Of a stretch of DNA of 64,000 nt, positions 35,022 through 44,294 are shown in pieces. Position 1 is the first letter of the stretch. Every line of letters starts with the position of its first letter. Source of the DNA: Caulobacter endophyticus. GTDB lineage: Bacteria; Pseudomonadota; Alphaproteobacteria; Caulobacterales; Caulobacteraceae. The notes under the pieces are model-generated. The model was not told the origin of the DNA and ran no database searches. It saw only the letters and a list, made by a program, of their open reading frames with translations. The stretch spans positions 1-64,000 of the forward strand of contig NZ_QDKQ01000055.1 in assembly GCF_003116815.1 (NCBI RefSeq), given 5' to 3'. The position numbers and the translations under genes were made by a program.

Positions 35022-35050
35022 AGATAAGCGCAGTTTCGGCATTTGAGCAA
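35022..35050 (-). promoter_or_regulatory. Possible kdgA-kdgK promoter
   Basis: On the minus strand TTGCTC (35045-35050) and GCTTATCT (35022-35029), separated by 15 nt, partly match the Caulobacter housekeeping consensus TTGACGS / GCTANAWC. It points towards kdgA and lies next to the two operators. Match quality is moderate; the call depends partly on context. Confidence 0.38.
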
Positions 35051-35128
35051 GCCTGTAGAAAACGTCGCTCGTGGACCGTTGGCGTTTTTTCGGGCGCGCC
35101 GAATAAGCATCGGCGCGCCCTGCTCCGA

Positions 35129-37861
35129 TCAGCCGGTGTTGCGCAGGCCCGCCGCGATGCCGGCCACGGTCAGCTGGATGGCCAGGCGCACGTCCTCGGC
35201 CTGCTCGCCGCCGCGACGGCGGGCCAGAAGCTCCAGCTGCAGGTGGTTCAAAGGGTCGACCGAGTGGCCGGCCAGGGCCACCGACTCGGCCAGCTCCGGC
35301 TGGTTGTCGAGCAGGCTGGCGCCGCCGCGGATGGCCAGGGCGATCTCGGTGGCCTTGTCGTGCTCGCGCTTGATGGTCTCGAAGATCCGCTGGGCGTTGT
35401 CCTGGTCGGGCGACAGGGCCACGTAGCGGGCGGCGATGCCCATGTGGCTCTGGGCCAGGGCCAGCTCCATGTTCGACAGCAGCGAGGCGAAGAAGTCGAA
35501 GCCGCCGGCCAGATCCTGAAGTTGGCCCGTCGACAGGCCCGCGCGCTCGACGCCCGCGGCGAAGCCGTACCAGCCCGGCAGCATGAAGCGGGCCTGAGAC
35601 CAGGAAAACACCCACGGGATGGCGCGCAGATCCTCGATCTTGCGGCTGGCGGTGCGGCTGGCCGGACGGCTGCCGATGTTCAGGCCGACGATCTCGCCGA
35701 TCGGGGTGGCCGACCAGAAGAAGTCCTCGAACGCCGGGTCGTCGTAGACGAGCGCGCGGTAGCCCTCGAACGAGGCCTGGGCCAGGGCGGTCATCGCCGC
35801 CTCGACCTTGGGATCGGGGCGCAGGGCGTCGCGCTGGCTGGACTGGACCACGGCGGCGGCCAGGCCGTCGAGGTTGCGGCGGGCGGTCGGCTGGTCGCCG
35901 AAGCGGCGGGCGATCATCTCGCCCTGCTCGGTCATGCGGATGCGGCCCTGGACGGTGCCGGCCGGCTGGGCCAGCACGGCCTCGGCGGCCGGCCCCCCGC
36001 CCCGCCCGACGCTGCCGCCGCGGCCGTGGAACAGCTGGATGCCCACGCCCATGCGGTCGGCCTCGAACGCCAGGGCCGAGGCGCCGCGCGCCACGCCCCG
36101 ACGGCTGGCGACATAGCCGCCGTCCTTGTTGCTGTCTGAGTAGCCGAGCATGATCTCCTGCACCGGCCGGTCGCCCAGGATGGTGCGGCTGATCGGCAGC
36201 TCCAGCCACTGGCGCAGCACGCGCGGGCCGTTCTCCAGGTCCTCGATGGTCTCGAACAGCGGGGCGATCTTCAGCGACGAGCGCGGCGCAGCGCCCCCCC
36301 AGACCAGGCCGACCTGCTTGAGCAGCACCAGCGGCTCGAGGATGTCCGACAGGGTGGCCGACTTGGAGATGATGTAGGCGCCGATGCAGGCGTGGCCATA
36401 GTCGCGCACGGCCTGGGCCGCGGCCTCCATGGTGGCCAGTTCCTTGGCCGTCTCCTCGCCATAGGCGGTGAACGGCGAGACCAGGGGCCGCTGATGCGAC
36501 AGCTCCTCGATCAGCAGCTTGGAGCGAGCGTCCTCGTCGAGGTCGAGATAGCGCACGCCCGAGCCCGAGCGCTGGTAAAGCTCGTGGATGGTGCGCTCGT
36601 GGACGTCGGCGTTCTGGCGCAGGTCCAGGCTCAGCAGGTGGAAGCCGCAGGCCTTGGCCACGGCGACCAGGGTGCGCAGGGCCGAACCGACCAGGCGCTC
36701 GCCGCCGTTGGCTTCCAGCGACTCGATGATGATCTGCAGGTCGGCGACGAAGGCGTCGGGGTGAGCATAGGGCTCGACGTCGGTGCGGCTGGTGGCGTAG
36801 GCCACCCACTGGCCGGTCAGCTTCTGCGACACGGCCGTGAGGCGGTCGAAGATCAGTTCCAGGGCCAGGCGGTAGGGCTCGTCCAGGCGGTGCACCGACG
36901 GGTCCTTGGCCTGGGACGCCAGGGCCAGCAGTTCGTCCGACACCGGGGTGTAGGCGGTCGAGACGGCCAGGTTCGACCACAGCTTGCGCACCTCGCCGGC
37001 GTACCAGTCGAGGATCACCCGCGACTGCGAAGAGAGGGCCAGCTTCAGGGTCTCGCCGTTGACGCCGGGATGGCCGTCGCGGTCGCCGCCCAGCCACGAG
37101 CCCATCTTCAGCAGCGGCGCGATGTGGCCGTGGCTGCCGATCTTGCCCGACCATTCCTCGTAGAGATCGACCATGGCCGGAAGGATCGAGGTGCGGACGA
37201 TCGACAGGGCGTTACGGATCTCGTCCTTCACGGTGATCCGCTCGGGACGATAGAGGCGGGTGCGCCACATCAGGGCGATCTCGCGGAACAGGCGCTCGCG
37301 GATGTCGGCTTCCAGGTCGGCCGGCAGATGATGGCGGCGCAGGGTCATCAGGCGCGAGATCTCGGTCTCGCGATCGACCATGCTGCGGCGGCGCACTTCG
37401 GTAGGGTGGGCGGTCAGCACCGGCACCACGTTCATGGCGGCGAAGATCTTGGCGAGCTCGGCGTCGGTCTTGCCCTCGGCCTTCAGGGCCGCGACGGCGT
37501 CGACCAGGGTGCGGGCGCGCTCGTCGCCGGGACGGGCGTCGGCCTCGGCGTGGCGGCGGCGGCCGGCGACGTCCTCGCCGATGTTGGCCAGCAGCGAGTG
37601 GCTGGCGAAAGCCCGCGCCAGGAACACGGCCTGATCGTTCGACAGGTCGGCGAACAGGTGGTCCAGACCCGGCGCTTCGCCTTCCTCGGTCTCGTGCGCG
37701 GCGGCCTTGCGGGCCTTGCTGACCAGGCCGGCGGCGTCCTCGCCTTCCAGGTAGGCGATGGCCTCGATGAGGAGGTCGCCCAGCAGGTTGGCGTTCTGCC
37801 GCACGTCGCGGCTGGTGGGACGGCTGGCGCCGAGGGAGAGGGCCGAGTCGCGCATGCGCAT
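35129..37861 (-). CDS. ppc: Phosphoenolpyruvate carboxylase
   Basis: 910 residues, normal for the family. Catalytic motifs are intact: VLTAHPTEVRRRSM with the conserved His near residue 150, GYSDSNKDGGY near 575, and FHGRGGSVGRGGGP near 620; the C-terminus ends in the invariant RNTG. It makes oxaloacetate from PEP and bicarbonate to refill the TCA cycle. It lies in the middle of the uronate locus but has no operator of the regulon directly upstream, so it is probably independent. ATG 37861 or ATG 37855 (better spaced from GGAG) could be the start. Upstream region 37862-38131 contains an inverted repeat but no gene. Confidence 0.96.
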   Translation of the reverse strand: MRMRDSALSLGASRPTSRDVRQNANLLGDLLIEAIAYLEGEDAAGLVSKARKAAAHETEEGEAPGLDHLFADLSNDQAVFLARAFASHSLLANIGEDVAGRRRHAEADARPGDERARTLVDAVAALKAEGKTDAELAKIFAAMNVVPVLTAHPTEVRRRSMVDRETEISRLMTLRRHHLPADLEADIRERLFREIALMWRTRLYRPERITVKDEIRNALSIVRTSILPAMVDLYEEWSGKIGSHGHIAPLLKMGSWLGGDRDGHPGVNGETLKLALSSQSRVILDWYAGEVRKLWSNLAVSTAYTPVSDELLALASQAKDPSVHRLDEPYRLALELIFDRLTAVSQKLTGQWVAYATSRTDVEPYAHPDAFVADLQIIIESLEANGGERLVGSALRTLVAVAKACGFHLLSLDLRQNADVHERTIHELYQRSGSGVRYLDLDEDARSKLLIEELSHQRPLVSPFTAYGEETAKELATMEAAAQAVRDYGHACIGAYIISKSATLSDILEPLVLLKQVGLVWGGAAPRSSLKIAPLFETIEDLENGPRVLRQWLELPISRTILGDRPVQEIMLGYSDSNKDGGYVASRRGVARGASALAFEADRMGVGIQLFHGRGGSVGRGGGPAAEAVLAQPAGTVQGRIRMTEQGEMIARRFGDQPTARRNLDGLAAAVVQSSQRDALRPDPKVEAAMTALAQASFEGYRALVYDDPAFEDFFWSATPIGEIVGLNIGSRPASRTASRKIEDLRAIPWVFSWSQARFMLPGWYGFAAGVERAGLSTGQLQDLAGGFDFFASLLSNMELALAQSHMGIAARYVALSPDQDNAQRIFETIKREHDKATEIALAIRGGASLLDNQPELAESVALAGHSVDPLNHLQLELLARRRGGEQAEDVRLAIQLTVAGIAAGLRNTG

Positions 37862-37955
37862 GCTCCATCACCACCGCCAGGGAGAGCGGTGGACGTAGGG
37901 ACTGTAAGAACTGATCTAACGGTTCTCGCGTTCAGCCCGGCCCGGTCGAACGCTT

Positions 37956-38001
37956 GAGCGTGACAGCCAAAAGCGTGAGCGGTTTGGCGCCCGTCACGCT
38001 C
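37956..38001. promoter_or_regulatory. Inverted repeat upstream of ppc
   Basis: GAGCGTGAC (37956-37964) and GTCACGCTC (37993-38001) are perfect 9-bp arms 28 nt apart, about 95-140 nt upstream of the ppc start. It could be a hairpin in a leader, an operator pair or a chance structure. The rest of the 334-nt gap holds the kduD terminator and no gene. Confidence 0.35.
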
Positions 38002-38131
38002 CGACTATCAAGCTTGCGGGCTCTAGCGCCCTTCTTCGCCTTGGGGAAGCCGGGCCATTCAATGGTTGCGCTACCATCGTTCAGCGGCGCGCATTTTGTG
38101 CGTGGGCGGGCGCCATCGAGCTCTTGAAACG

Positions 38132-38163
38132 AAAAATCCCCGCGAAGTCGCCTTCGCGGGGAT
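38132..38163 (-). terminator. Rho-independent terminator of the uxaC-kduI-kduD unit
   Basis: On the minus strand ATCCCCGCGAAG pairs perfectly with CTTCGCGGGGAT (38136-38147 with 38152-38163, 4-nt loop) and is followed by TTTTTCG. It lies about 33 nt after the kduD stop. Confidence 0.9.
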
Positions 38164-38195
38164 CGAACGCTCGGATAGCCCGAAGGCCTGGAGCC

Positions 38196-38954
38196 TTAGC
38201 GCGCCAGCCAGCCGCCGTCGACCGGCAGGGTCACGCCCTGGACGTAGTCGGCCGCCGGCGAAGCCAGGAACACCGCCGCGCCGCCCAGGTCTTCCGGACG
38301 CCCCCAGCGGCCAGCCGGGATGCGGGCCAGGATCGAGGCGTTGCGGTCGGCGTCGGCGCGCAGGGCCTCGGTGTTGTTGGTGTCGAAATAGCCCGGCGCG
38401 ATGGCGTTGACGTTGATGCCCTTGGTCGCCCACTCGTTGGCCAGGATCTTGGTCAGGCCGGCCAGGCCGGACTTGGCGGCCGTGTACGAGGGCACGCGGA
38501 TGCCGCCCTGGAACGACAGCAGGGAGGCGATGTTGATCACCTTGGCGCCGGTCCCTTGCGCCAGGGCTTGCTTGGCGAAGGCCTGGGTCAGGAAGAAGAC
38601 GACCTTGAGGTTGGTGTCGATCACCGCGTCCCAGTCGGCCTCGGAGAATTCGATCGAGTCGGCGCGGCGGATGATGCCGGCGTTGTTCACGAGAATGTCG
38701 ACCTTGCCGAAGGCGGCGACGGTTTCGTCGACCACGCGCTGCACGGGCTCGGTGGTCGAGAAGTCGGCCTTGATCGACACGAACTTGCGGCCCAGCGCCT
38801 CGACGGCGGCCTTGGTCTCGGTCGGTTCGCTGCGACCCGCGGCGGCGATGTCGGCGCCGGCCTGAGCGAGCGCGATGGCGATCCCCTGCCCGATGCCGGT
38901 GTTGGCGCCGGTGACGAGCGCGACCTTGCCTTCGAGGCTGAACGGATTGGCCAT
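38196..38954 (-). CDS. kduD: 2-Deoxy-D-gluconate / 2-keto-3-deoxygluconate 5-dehydrogenase (SDR)
   Basis: 252 residues, classical short-chain dehydrogenase: coenzyme motif TGANTGIGQG near residues 14-23, NNAG near 90, catalytic Ser and YTAAK (Tyr near 154, Lys near 158) and a C-terminal Gly-Asp-rich substrate part. KduD reduces 2,5-diketo-3-deoxygluconate to KDG using NADH; the assignment rests on strong overall similarity and on kduI next door. ATG 38954 follows AGGAAAC; the frame continues eight codons upstream. Last gene of the uxaC unit, although a 99-bp dispersed repeat (38984-39082) separates it from kduI. Confidence 0.88.
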   Translation of the reverse strand: MANPFSLEGKVALVTGANTGIGQGIAIALAQAGADIAAAGRSEPTETKAAVEALGRKFVSIKADFSTTEPVQRVVDETVAAFGKVDILVNNAGIIRRADSIEFSEADWDAVIDTNLKVVFFLTQAFAKQALAQGTGAKVINIASLLSFQGGIRVPSYTAAKSGLAGLTKILANEWATKGINVNAIAPGYFDTNNTEALRADADRNASILARIPAGRWGRPEDLGGAAVFLASPAADYVQGVTLPVDGGWLAR

Positions 38955-38983
38955 GGTGTTTAGTTTCCTGAATCCCAAAGTGT

Positions 38984-39082
38984 CGTCATCCCGGACGGCC
39001 GAAGGCCGATCCGGGACCCAGGGGCCGGCGCACTGCGGCTGCTCTGGGTCCCGGCTCTACGCTTCGCTCCGGCCGGGATGAC
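38984..39082. repeat. Dispersed palindromic repeat, copy 2
   Basis: Starts CGTCATCCCGG and ends CCGGGATGACG, as does the element at 5587-5738, and contains CCGGGACCCAG and CTGGGTCCCGG as a nested inverted pair. It lies between kduI and kduD, so it should be transcribed within their message. Confidence 0.7.
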
Positions 39083-39112
39083 GGCCGGAGCGAGGTCGGA
39101 GGCATGTTACGC

Positions 39113-39955
39113 CTACTTCAGCTGGCAGATGTCCAGCACGTTCATGTCGGTGTAGTCGAGGTTCTCGCCGCCCATCGCCCAGATGAAGGTGTAGTTGGCG
39201 GTGCCCGAACCCATGTGGATCGACCACGGCGGGCTCATGACGGCTTCCTCGTTGGCCATCACGATGTGACGCATCTCGTCCGGCTCGCCCATGTAGTGGA
39301 ACACCCGGTCGTTCTCGCCCAGGCCGAAGTAGAAGTAGGCTTCCGAACGACGGTCGTGCAGGTGGGGCGGCATGGTGTTCCAGACGCTGCCCGGCTTCAG
39401 GACGGTCATGCCCAGCAGCAGCTGAGCCGACTTGCAGGTGGTCGGGACGATGTACTGGTAGATGGTGCGCTCGTTGCTGGTTTCGAGAGCGCCGCGCTCG
39501 AGCGGGATGGCGTCGGCGAAGGCCAGCTTCTTGGTTTCGAACGAGGCGTGGGCCGGCAGGCTGACCAGGTAGAAGCGGGCGGCTTCGCCGTTCGTACCTT
39601 CGAAGGTCACGTCTTTGGCGCCCATGGTGACGTAGAGGCCGTCACGCGGAACGATGTCGTAGACGACGCCGTCGACGGTGATCTTGCCGGTGGTCTCGCC
39701 GACGTTGATCACGCCCAGCTCGCGGCGCTCCAGGAAGGGGTGGCCGGCGGCCGAGGCGGGCTCGGTCTGGTCGGGCAGCTTCACGGCGGTCGAGGCGACG
39801 ACGCCGCCGATCACGAAGCGTTCGGCGTGGTTGTAGTTCAGGACGATCTCGCCTTCGACGAAGAGGTCCTGCATCAGGTAGCGATCGCGCAGGTCGTCGT
39901 TGCTGACGGCGAACATCATGTCCGGATGGGTGGCGTGGTAGGTCTTGGCGAACAT
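39113..39955 (-). CDS. kduI: 5-Keto-4-deoxyuronate isomerase
   Basis: 280 residues, the usual KduI length. Cupin fold with the zinc-binding region [20 protein letters not shown] (two His and the Glu) and the C-terminal [24 protein letters not shown]. It interconverts 5-keto-4-deoxyuronate and 2,5-diketo-3-deoxygluconate in breakdown of pectin-type and other unsaturated uronates, feeding KduD. It starts 26 nt after uxaC and is probably in the same message. Complete, no anomalies. Confidence 0.95.
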   Translation of the reverse strand: MFAKTYHATHPDMMFAVSNDDLRDRYLMQDLFVEGEIVLNYNHAERFVIGGVVASTAVKLPDQTEPASAAGHPFLERRELGVINVGETTGKITVDGVVYDIVPRDGLYVTMGAKDVTFEGTNGEAARFYLVSLPAHASFETKKLAFADAIPLERGALETSNERTIYQYIVPTTCKSAQLLLGMTVLKPGSVWNTMPPHLHDRRSEAYFYFGLGENDRVFHYMGEPDEMRHIVMANEEAVMSPPWSIHMGSGTANYTFIWAMGGENLDYTDMNVLDICQLK

Positions 39956-39981
39956 CGAGAAATACTCCGGAAGTGGTGTTC

Positions 39982-41436
39982 TTATTCGGCAGCGAGCGCC
40001 GGGGCCGGGAGAGGCCGCGGCTGATCGAGCTTGTAGGCCTTCTTAGGCAGATTGTACGTCAGGTCTACGATGAGCTCCTGAGCTTCCACCAAATCCATGC
40101 GGTGTTCGCTCACCATGCGGCCTAGGAAGGCGCTGTCGACCCGGCGGGCGACATCGTGGCGGGCGGGAATCGACAGGAAGGCGCGGGTGTCGTCGTTGAA
40201 GCCGACGGTGTTGTAGAAGCCGGCGGTCTCGGTGACCTGCTCGCGGAAGCGCATCATGCCTTCCGGGCTGTCGTGGAACCACCAGGAGGGGCCGAGCTTC
40301 AGCGTGGGATAGTGGCCGGCCAGCGGGGCCAGTTCGCGACTGTAGGTCGTCTCGTCCAGGGTGAACAGGATGATCGACAGGCGCTTGTCGTTGCCCAGGC
40401 GCGTCAGCAGCGGCTTCAGGGCCTGGACGTACTCGGTGCCGACCGGAATGTCGGCGCCCTTGTCGCGGCCGTGCGATTCCAGCAGGCCGACATTGTGGTT
40501 GCGGTGCGAGCCGGGGTGAATCTGCATCACCAGGCCGTCCTCGAGGCTCATCTTGGCCATCTCGGTCAGCATCTGGGCGCGGAACAGCTCGGCCTTTTCC
40601 GGCGTGACGTCGCCCTTCACCAGGCTCTGGAACAGGCTTTCCGTCTCCGCGTCGCTCAGGTCGGCGGTGGCGGCGGTCGGGTGGCCGTGGTCGGACGAGG
40701 TGGCGCCGGCCTCGATGAAGGCGGCGCGGCGGAGGCGGTGGGCTTCGAGGTAGCCTTTCCAGCTGTAGACATCCTGGCCAGAAACCTCGGCGAAGCGTTC
40801 GAAGGCGCGGGGGCCGCGCTCGTCCTCGAAGTCGATGACTGCGTCGGGGCGGTAGGCGGTGATCACGTGGCCGCCCCAGCCGCTCTCGCGGATCGCCTTG
40901 TGGTGCTTCAGCGGATCATGCGGGCCCTCGGTGGTGGCCAGGGTCTCGATGTTGAAGCGGTCGAACAGCGCGCGCGGGCGGAAGGCGTCAGTGGCCAGGG
41001 CCTCGTTGATGCCGTCGAAATAGGCGTCGGCGTTGTCCTCGCCGAGGAACTCGGTGAAGCCGAACACCTTGCTGAACACGTGATTCAGCCAGATCCACGA
41101 CGGCGTGCCGCGGAACAGGTGGAAGTTCTTGGCGAACAGCTTCCAGGCCGCGCGCGGGTCGGTGGCCGGCACGCCGGACTTGCGCGGAACCTTCAGATCG
41201 TCCAGCGCCACGCCCTGGCTGTAGAGCATGCGGAAGACATAGTGGTCGGGCGCCAGCAAGAGGTCGGTGGCGTCGCGAAACGGCTCGTTGGTGGCGAACC
41301 ATGCCGGGTCGGTGTGGCCGTGCGGGCTGATGATCGGCAGGGCCGCGACGGTGGCGTAGAGCTCACGGGCGATGCCGCGGACGGTCGGATCGGCCGGGAA
41401 CAGGCGGTCGTCGTGCAAAATCAGGGGCCGGGCCAT
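39982..41436 (-). CDS. uxaC: Uronate isomerase (glucuronate/galacturonate)
   Basis: 484 residues. Amidohydrolase-like barrel with metal-binding ISPHGHTDP near residues 35-43 and the family's [28 protein letters not shown] and [11 protein letters not shown] segments. It converts D-glucuronate to D-fructuronate and D-galacturonate to D-tagaturonate, the entry step of the pathway. First gene of uxaC-kduI-kduD. A LacI-type operator lies 57-70 nt upstream (41493-41506), where a minus-strand TTGACACC would serve as the -35 element and overlap the operator. Confidence 0.96.
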   Translation of the reverse strand: MARPLILHDDRLFPADPTVRGIARELYATVAALPIISPHGHTDPAWFATNEPFRDATDLLLAPDHYVFRMLYSQGVALDDLKVPRKSGVPATDPRAAWKLFAKNFHLFRGTPSWIWLNHVFSKVFGFTEFLGEDNADAYFDGINEALATDAFRPRALFDRFNIETLATTEGPHDPLKHHKAIRESGWGGHVITAYRPDAVIDFEDERGPRAFERFAEVSGQDVYSWKGYLEAHRLRRAAFIEAGATSSDHGHPTAATADLSDAETESLFQSLVKGDVTPEKAELFRAQMLTEMAKMSLEDGLVMQIHPGSHRNHNVGLLESHGRDKGADIPVGTEYVQALKPLLTRLGNDKRLSIILFTLDETTYSRELAPLAGHYPTLKLGPSWWFHDSPEGMMRFREQVTETAGFYNTVGFNDDTRAFLSIPARHDVARRVDSAFLGRMVSEHRMDLVEAQELIVDLTYNLPKKAYKLDQPRPLPAPALAAE

Positions 41437-41492
41437 GGCGTGTCTCCTCGTCCCTTCGCCGGCGGCTGCTAGATGGCCGCTTCGTGGCGCTT

Positions 41493-41506
41493 GGTAACCG
41501 GTGTCA
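41493..41506. promoter_or_regulatory. Predicted LacI-type operator of uxaC-kduI-kduD
   Basis: GGTAACCGGTGTCA differs from TGnnACCGGTnnCA at one position. On the minus strand TTTGACACCGGTTACC overlaps a -35-like TTGACA. Located between the uxaC start (41436) and the regulator's stop (41542). Confidence 0.6.
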
Positions 41507-41541
41507 AAGTTCGGTGCAAGGTGCAGGGCGCGGCGCGCACC

Positions 41542-42624
41542 CTACACTTTCTTCGGGGTGGCGGAAGACTCGCGCGCCACCAGATAGGGGATGATCGTGG
41601 ACGGATCTCCCGGTTCGTAGCCTTCGCGGGCGATCAGCTTCTCGGCGGCCATGCGGCCCACCTCCCGCGTCGGAATGTGGATCGTGGTCAGCGGCGGCCA
41701 GACGGCCTGGGCGATCTGGAAGTCGTCAAAGCCCACCACGGTCAGATCTTCGGGCACGGTGAGGCCGGCGCGGCGGGCGGCCTGCAGCACGCCGGCGGCC
41801 ATTTCGTCATTGCCGGCGAAGATGGCGGTCGGGCGCGGGGTCTTGGCCAGCAGCGCCTCGCCGCAGGCCAGGCCCGATTCGAAGGTGTAGGCGCCCTGCA
41901 CCACATAGTCGGGGTCGAGCTTGACGCCGGCCTTGGCCAGGGCGTCCTCGAAGCCCCCTCGCCGCTCGTGCGACGAGCGGAAGCTGGGCAGACCGGTGAT
42001 GAAGCCGATGCGCTCATGTCCCAGCGACACCAGGTGCTCGCCCATGGCCTGGGCGCCCAGCCGGTCGTGGCCGACGATCATGTGCTCTTCCTCGTCCAGC
42101 GGGACCGAGGCGATGCGGATGTATTCGCAGCCGATGTCGCGCAGCAGGTCGGCGACGCGCTCGTCCTCCGACACCGACGGCGGCAGGACCACGCCGAACA
42201 GCTTCTGCCGCTCGATGAACATCCGCACGTCCTGCAGGAAGGTGGGGCTCCCGCGGTCGCACGGGTGGACCACCAGCTCGAAGCCCGAGCCGCGCATGCC
42301 GTCCAGCAGACCCAGCTGCATGTTCACGACGTATTGCGGGTTGGGGTTGTCGTAGATCATGCCGATCAGGAACGAGCGGCGGAACGCCAGGCCGCGGGCC
42401 TGGGGATCGGGGGCGTAGCCCCATTCGGCGATCACCGCCTCGATCCGCTGGCGCGTCTCTTCGCGCACGAAGGGCGACTGGTTGATCACCCGCGACACGG
42501 TCTTCTTGGAGACCCCCGCCAGGCGGGCGATGTCGTTGATGGTGGCGCGGCGTCGACCGCTTTCCAGAGCGGCGTTCACATCCGAGTCGTCGGCGGACTT
42601 GTTGGGCGTCTTGGACGAGGTCAC
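41542..42624 (-). CDS. LacI-family transcriptional regulator of hexuronate catabolism
   Basis: 360 residues from GTG 42624; a TTG start at 42687 is possible. N-terminal helix-turn-helix TINDIARLAGVSKKTVSRVI and hinge helix region near residues 28-85, then a periplasmic-binding-protein-like effector domain (IGMIYDNPNPQYVVNMQLGLL, GFITGLPSF, PTAIFAGNDEMAAGVLQA, VVGFDDF). It probably represses the surrounding genes until a uronate or derivative binds. The CCGG-centred palindrome found five times around it is the type expected for LacI proteins. It may also control itself through the site at 42719, shared with uxaA. Confidence 0.88.
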   Translation of the reverse strand: MTSSKTPNKSADDSDVNAALESGRRRATINDIARLAGVSKKTVSRVINQSPFVREETRQRIEAVIAEWGYAPDPQARGLAFRRSFLIGMIYDNPNPQYVVNMQLGLLDGMRGSGFELVVHPCDRGSPTFLQDVRMFIERQKLFGVVLPPSVSEDERVADLLRDIGCEYIRIASVPLDEEEHMIVGHDRLGAQAMGEHLVSLGHERIGFITGLPSFRSSHERRGGFEDALAKAGVKLDPDYVVQGAYTFESGLACGEALLAKTPRPTAIFAGNDEMAAGVLQAARRAGLTVPEDLTVVGFDDFQIAQAVWPPLTTIHIPTREVGRMAAEKLIAREGYEPGDPSTIIPYLVARESSATPKKV

Positions 42625-42718
42625 GGCGTTTCCATGCGGCGGATGTTCTTTTCTTTTGTCATACTCCAGCGTCGAAAGCGTAGCCAATCTGCGGCTAAAA
42701 GCGCGCTGGCGAAGCCCT

Positions 42719-42732
42719 TGACACCGGTTTCC
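42719..42732. promoter_or_regulatory. Predicted LacI-type operator between the regulator gene and uxaA
   Basis: TGACACCGGTTTCC fits the left half and core of TGnnACCGGTnnCA, with one mismatch at the last base. TTGACA (42718-42723) within it could be the uxaA -35 element. It is 54 nt upstream of uxaA and 95 nt upstream of the regulator's GTG. Confidence 0.6.
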
Positions 42733-42785
42733 ACTCCCTTAGGACCGGATGGCAACACAAAAAGTCGCAAAGACAAAGACCCCAG

Positions 42786-44294
42786 ATGAGCGAAACGGCC
42801 ACCTTTCCCGGCGAATCGATCCACGGCGTCGATCCGCGCGACCACGTCGCCACCGCCCTGCGCCCCCTCGTCGCCGGTGAAACCGTCGACCTGCACGGCC
42901 AGCACATCCTGGTGCGCGGCGACATTCCCAAGGGCCACAAGATCGCCGTCCGAGCCGCCGCCAAGGGCGAGGACGTCCTGAAGTACGGCTGGCCGATCGG
43001 CCGGGCCAGCGCCGACATCGCCGTCGGCGACCACGTGCACGTCCACAATGTCGAGACGCGCCTGGAGGGCGTCGAGGGCTATGCCTACGCGCCCGCCGCG
43101 ATCGACAACACCGAGGTCGTGGGCGAGCGCAGCTTCCTGGGCTATCGCCGCAAGAACGGCCGCGTGGGCACCCGCAACGAGATCTGGGTGCTGTGCACCG
43201 TCGGCTGCGTGGCCAACACCGCCCGCCGCATCGCCGAGAAGGCCAACGCCCGCTTCGCCGGCCGCGTCGACGGCGTCTTCGCCTTCCCCCACCCGTTCGG
43301 CTGCTCGCAGCTGGGCGACGATCTTTCCCACACCCGCCAGCTGATCGCGGGCCTGGCCGCCCACCCCAACGCCGGCGGCGTGCTGATCCTGGGCCTGGGC
43401 TGCGAGAACAACCAGCTCAAGGCGCTGCTGGAAAGCGCGCCGGACCTTGATGCCGAGCGCCTGCGCTCGTTCACCACCCAGTTCGTCGAGGACGAGTACG
43501 AGCAAGGCCTGGAGGCCATCGAGGCCCTGGTCGCCATCGCCGAGAAGGACCGGCGCGAGCCCGCGCCGATCTCCGAACTGGTGGTGGGCCTGAAGTGCGG
43601 CGGCTCGGACGGCTTTTCGGGCGTCACGGCCAACCCGCTGGTCGGCCGCATCGCCGACAAGGTGGCCGCCGCCGGCGGCACGCCGGTGCTGACCGAGATC
43701 CCCGAGGTGTTCGGGGCCGAGAACGTGCTGCTGCAGAGGGCTGCAAGCCGGGAGGTTTTCGACGAGGCCGCCCGGGTTATCGACGACTTCAAGCGCTACT
43801 TCATCGACAACCACCAGCCCATCTACGAGAACCCCTCGCCCGGCAACATCGCCGGCGGCATCACCACGCTGGAAGAGAAATCGCTGGGCGCGGTGCAGAA
43901 GGGCGGCCGCGCGCCGCTGGTCGAGGTTCTGCGCTATGGCGAGCGGGTGGGCCCGCATGGCCTGACCTTGCTCGAGGCGCCGGGCAACGACGCGGTGTCG
44001 TCGACGGCGCTGACCGCCGCCGGCGCCACGGTGATCCTGTTCACCACCGGTCGCGGCACGCCGCTGGGCTTCCCTGCCCCGACGCTGAAGATCGCGTCGA
44101 ACAGCGCGCTCGCCGCCCGCAAGCCCTCGTGGATCGACTTCGACGCCGGGGTGGTGCTGGACGGCCAGACCATGGACCAGGCGGCCGACTCGCTGCTCGA
44201 CCTGGTGGTGGCCACGGCCTCGGGCCAGGAGACCAAGGCCGAGCGCAACGGCGAGCGCGAGATCGCCATCTGGAAGTCTGGCGTGACCCTCTAG
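42786..44294 (+). CDS. uxaA: Altronate dehydratase
   Basis: 502 residues, UxaA/GarD family. An N-terminal SAF domain (about 20-95, ending DHVHVHNVET) is joined to the large catalytic part with Cys-rich iron-binding candidates (LCTVGCVANTARRI, FPHPFGCSQLG, GLGCENNQL) and LKCGGSDGFSGVTANPLVG. It dehydrates D-altronate to KDG in galacturonate breakdown. It has the operator at 42719 upstream and faces the LacI gene. Its stop TAG (44292-44294) directly abuts the stop of the convergent beta-lactamase-fold gene. The ribosome site is weak. Confidence 0.93.
   Translation: MSETATFPGESIHGVDPRDHVATALRPLVAGETVDLHGQHILVRGDIPKGHKIAVRAAAKGEDVLKYGWPIGRASADIAVGDHVHVHNVETRLEGVEGYAYAPAAIDNTEVVGERSFLGYRRKNGRVGTRNEIWVLCTVGCVANTARRIAEKANARFAGRVDGVFAFPHPFGCSQLGDDLSHTRQLIAGLAAHPNAGGVLILGLGCENNQLKALLESAPDLDAERLRSFTTQFVEDEYEQGLEAIEALVAIAEKDRREPAPISELVVGLKCGGSDGFSGVTANPLVGRIADKVAAAGGTPVLTEIPEVFGAENVLLQRAASREVFDEAARVIDDFKRYFIDNHQPIYENPSPGNIAGGITTLEEKSLGAVQKGGRAPLVEVLRYGERVGPHGLTLLEAPGNDAVSSTALTAAGATVILFTTGRGTPLGFPAPTLKIASNSALAARKPSWIDFDAGVVLDGQTMDQAADSLLDLVVATASGQETKAERNGEREIAIWKSGVTL

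Noticed and set aside
41542..42687. LacI-family gene starting at TTG 42687
   Set aside because: This adds 21 residues and moves the start closer to the operator, but GTG 42624 precedes the conserved DNA-binding domain by a reasonable 27 residues. Kept only as an alternative.
42621..43958. A 445-codon antisense frame opposite uxaA
   Set aside because: No recognisable domain, and uxaA has the full UxaA sequence and cysteines on the other strand.
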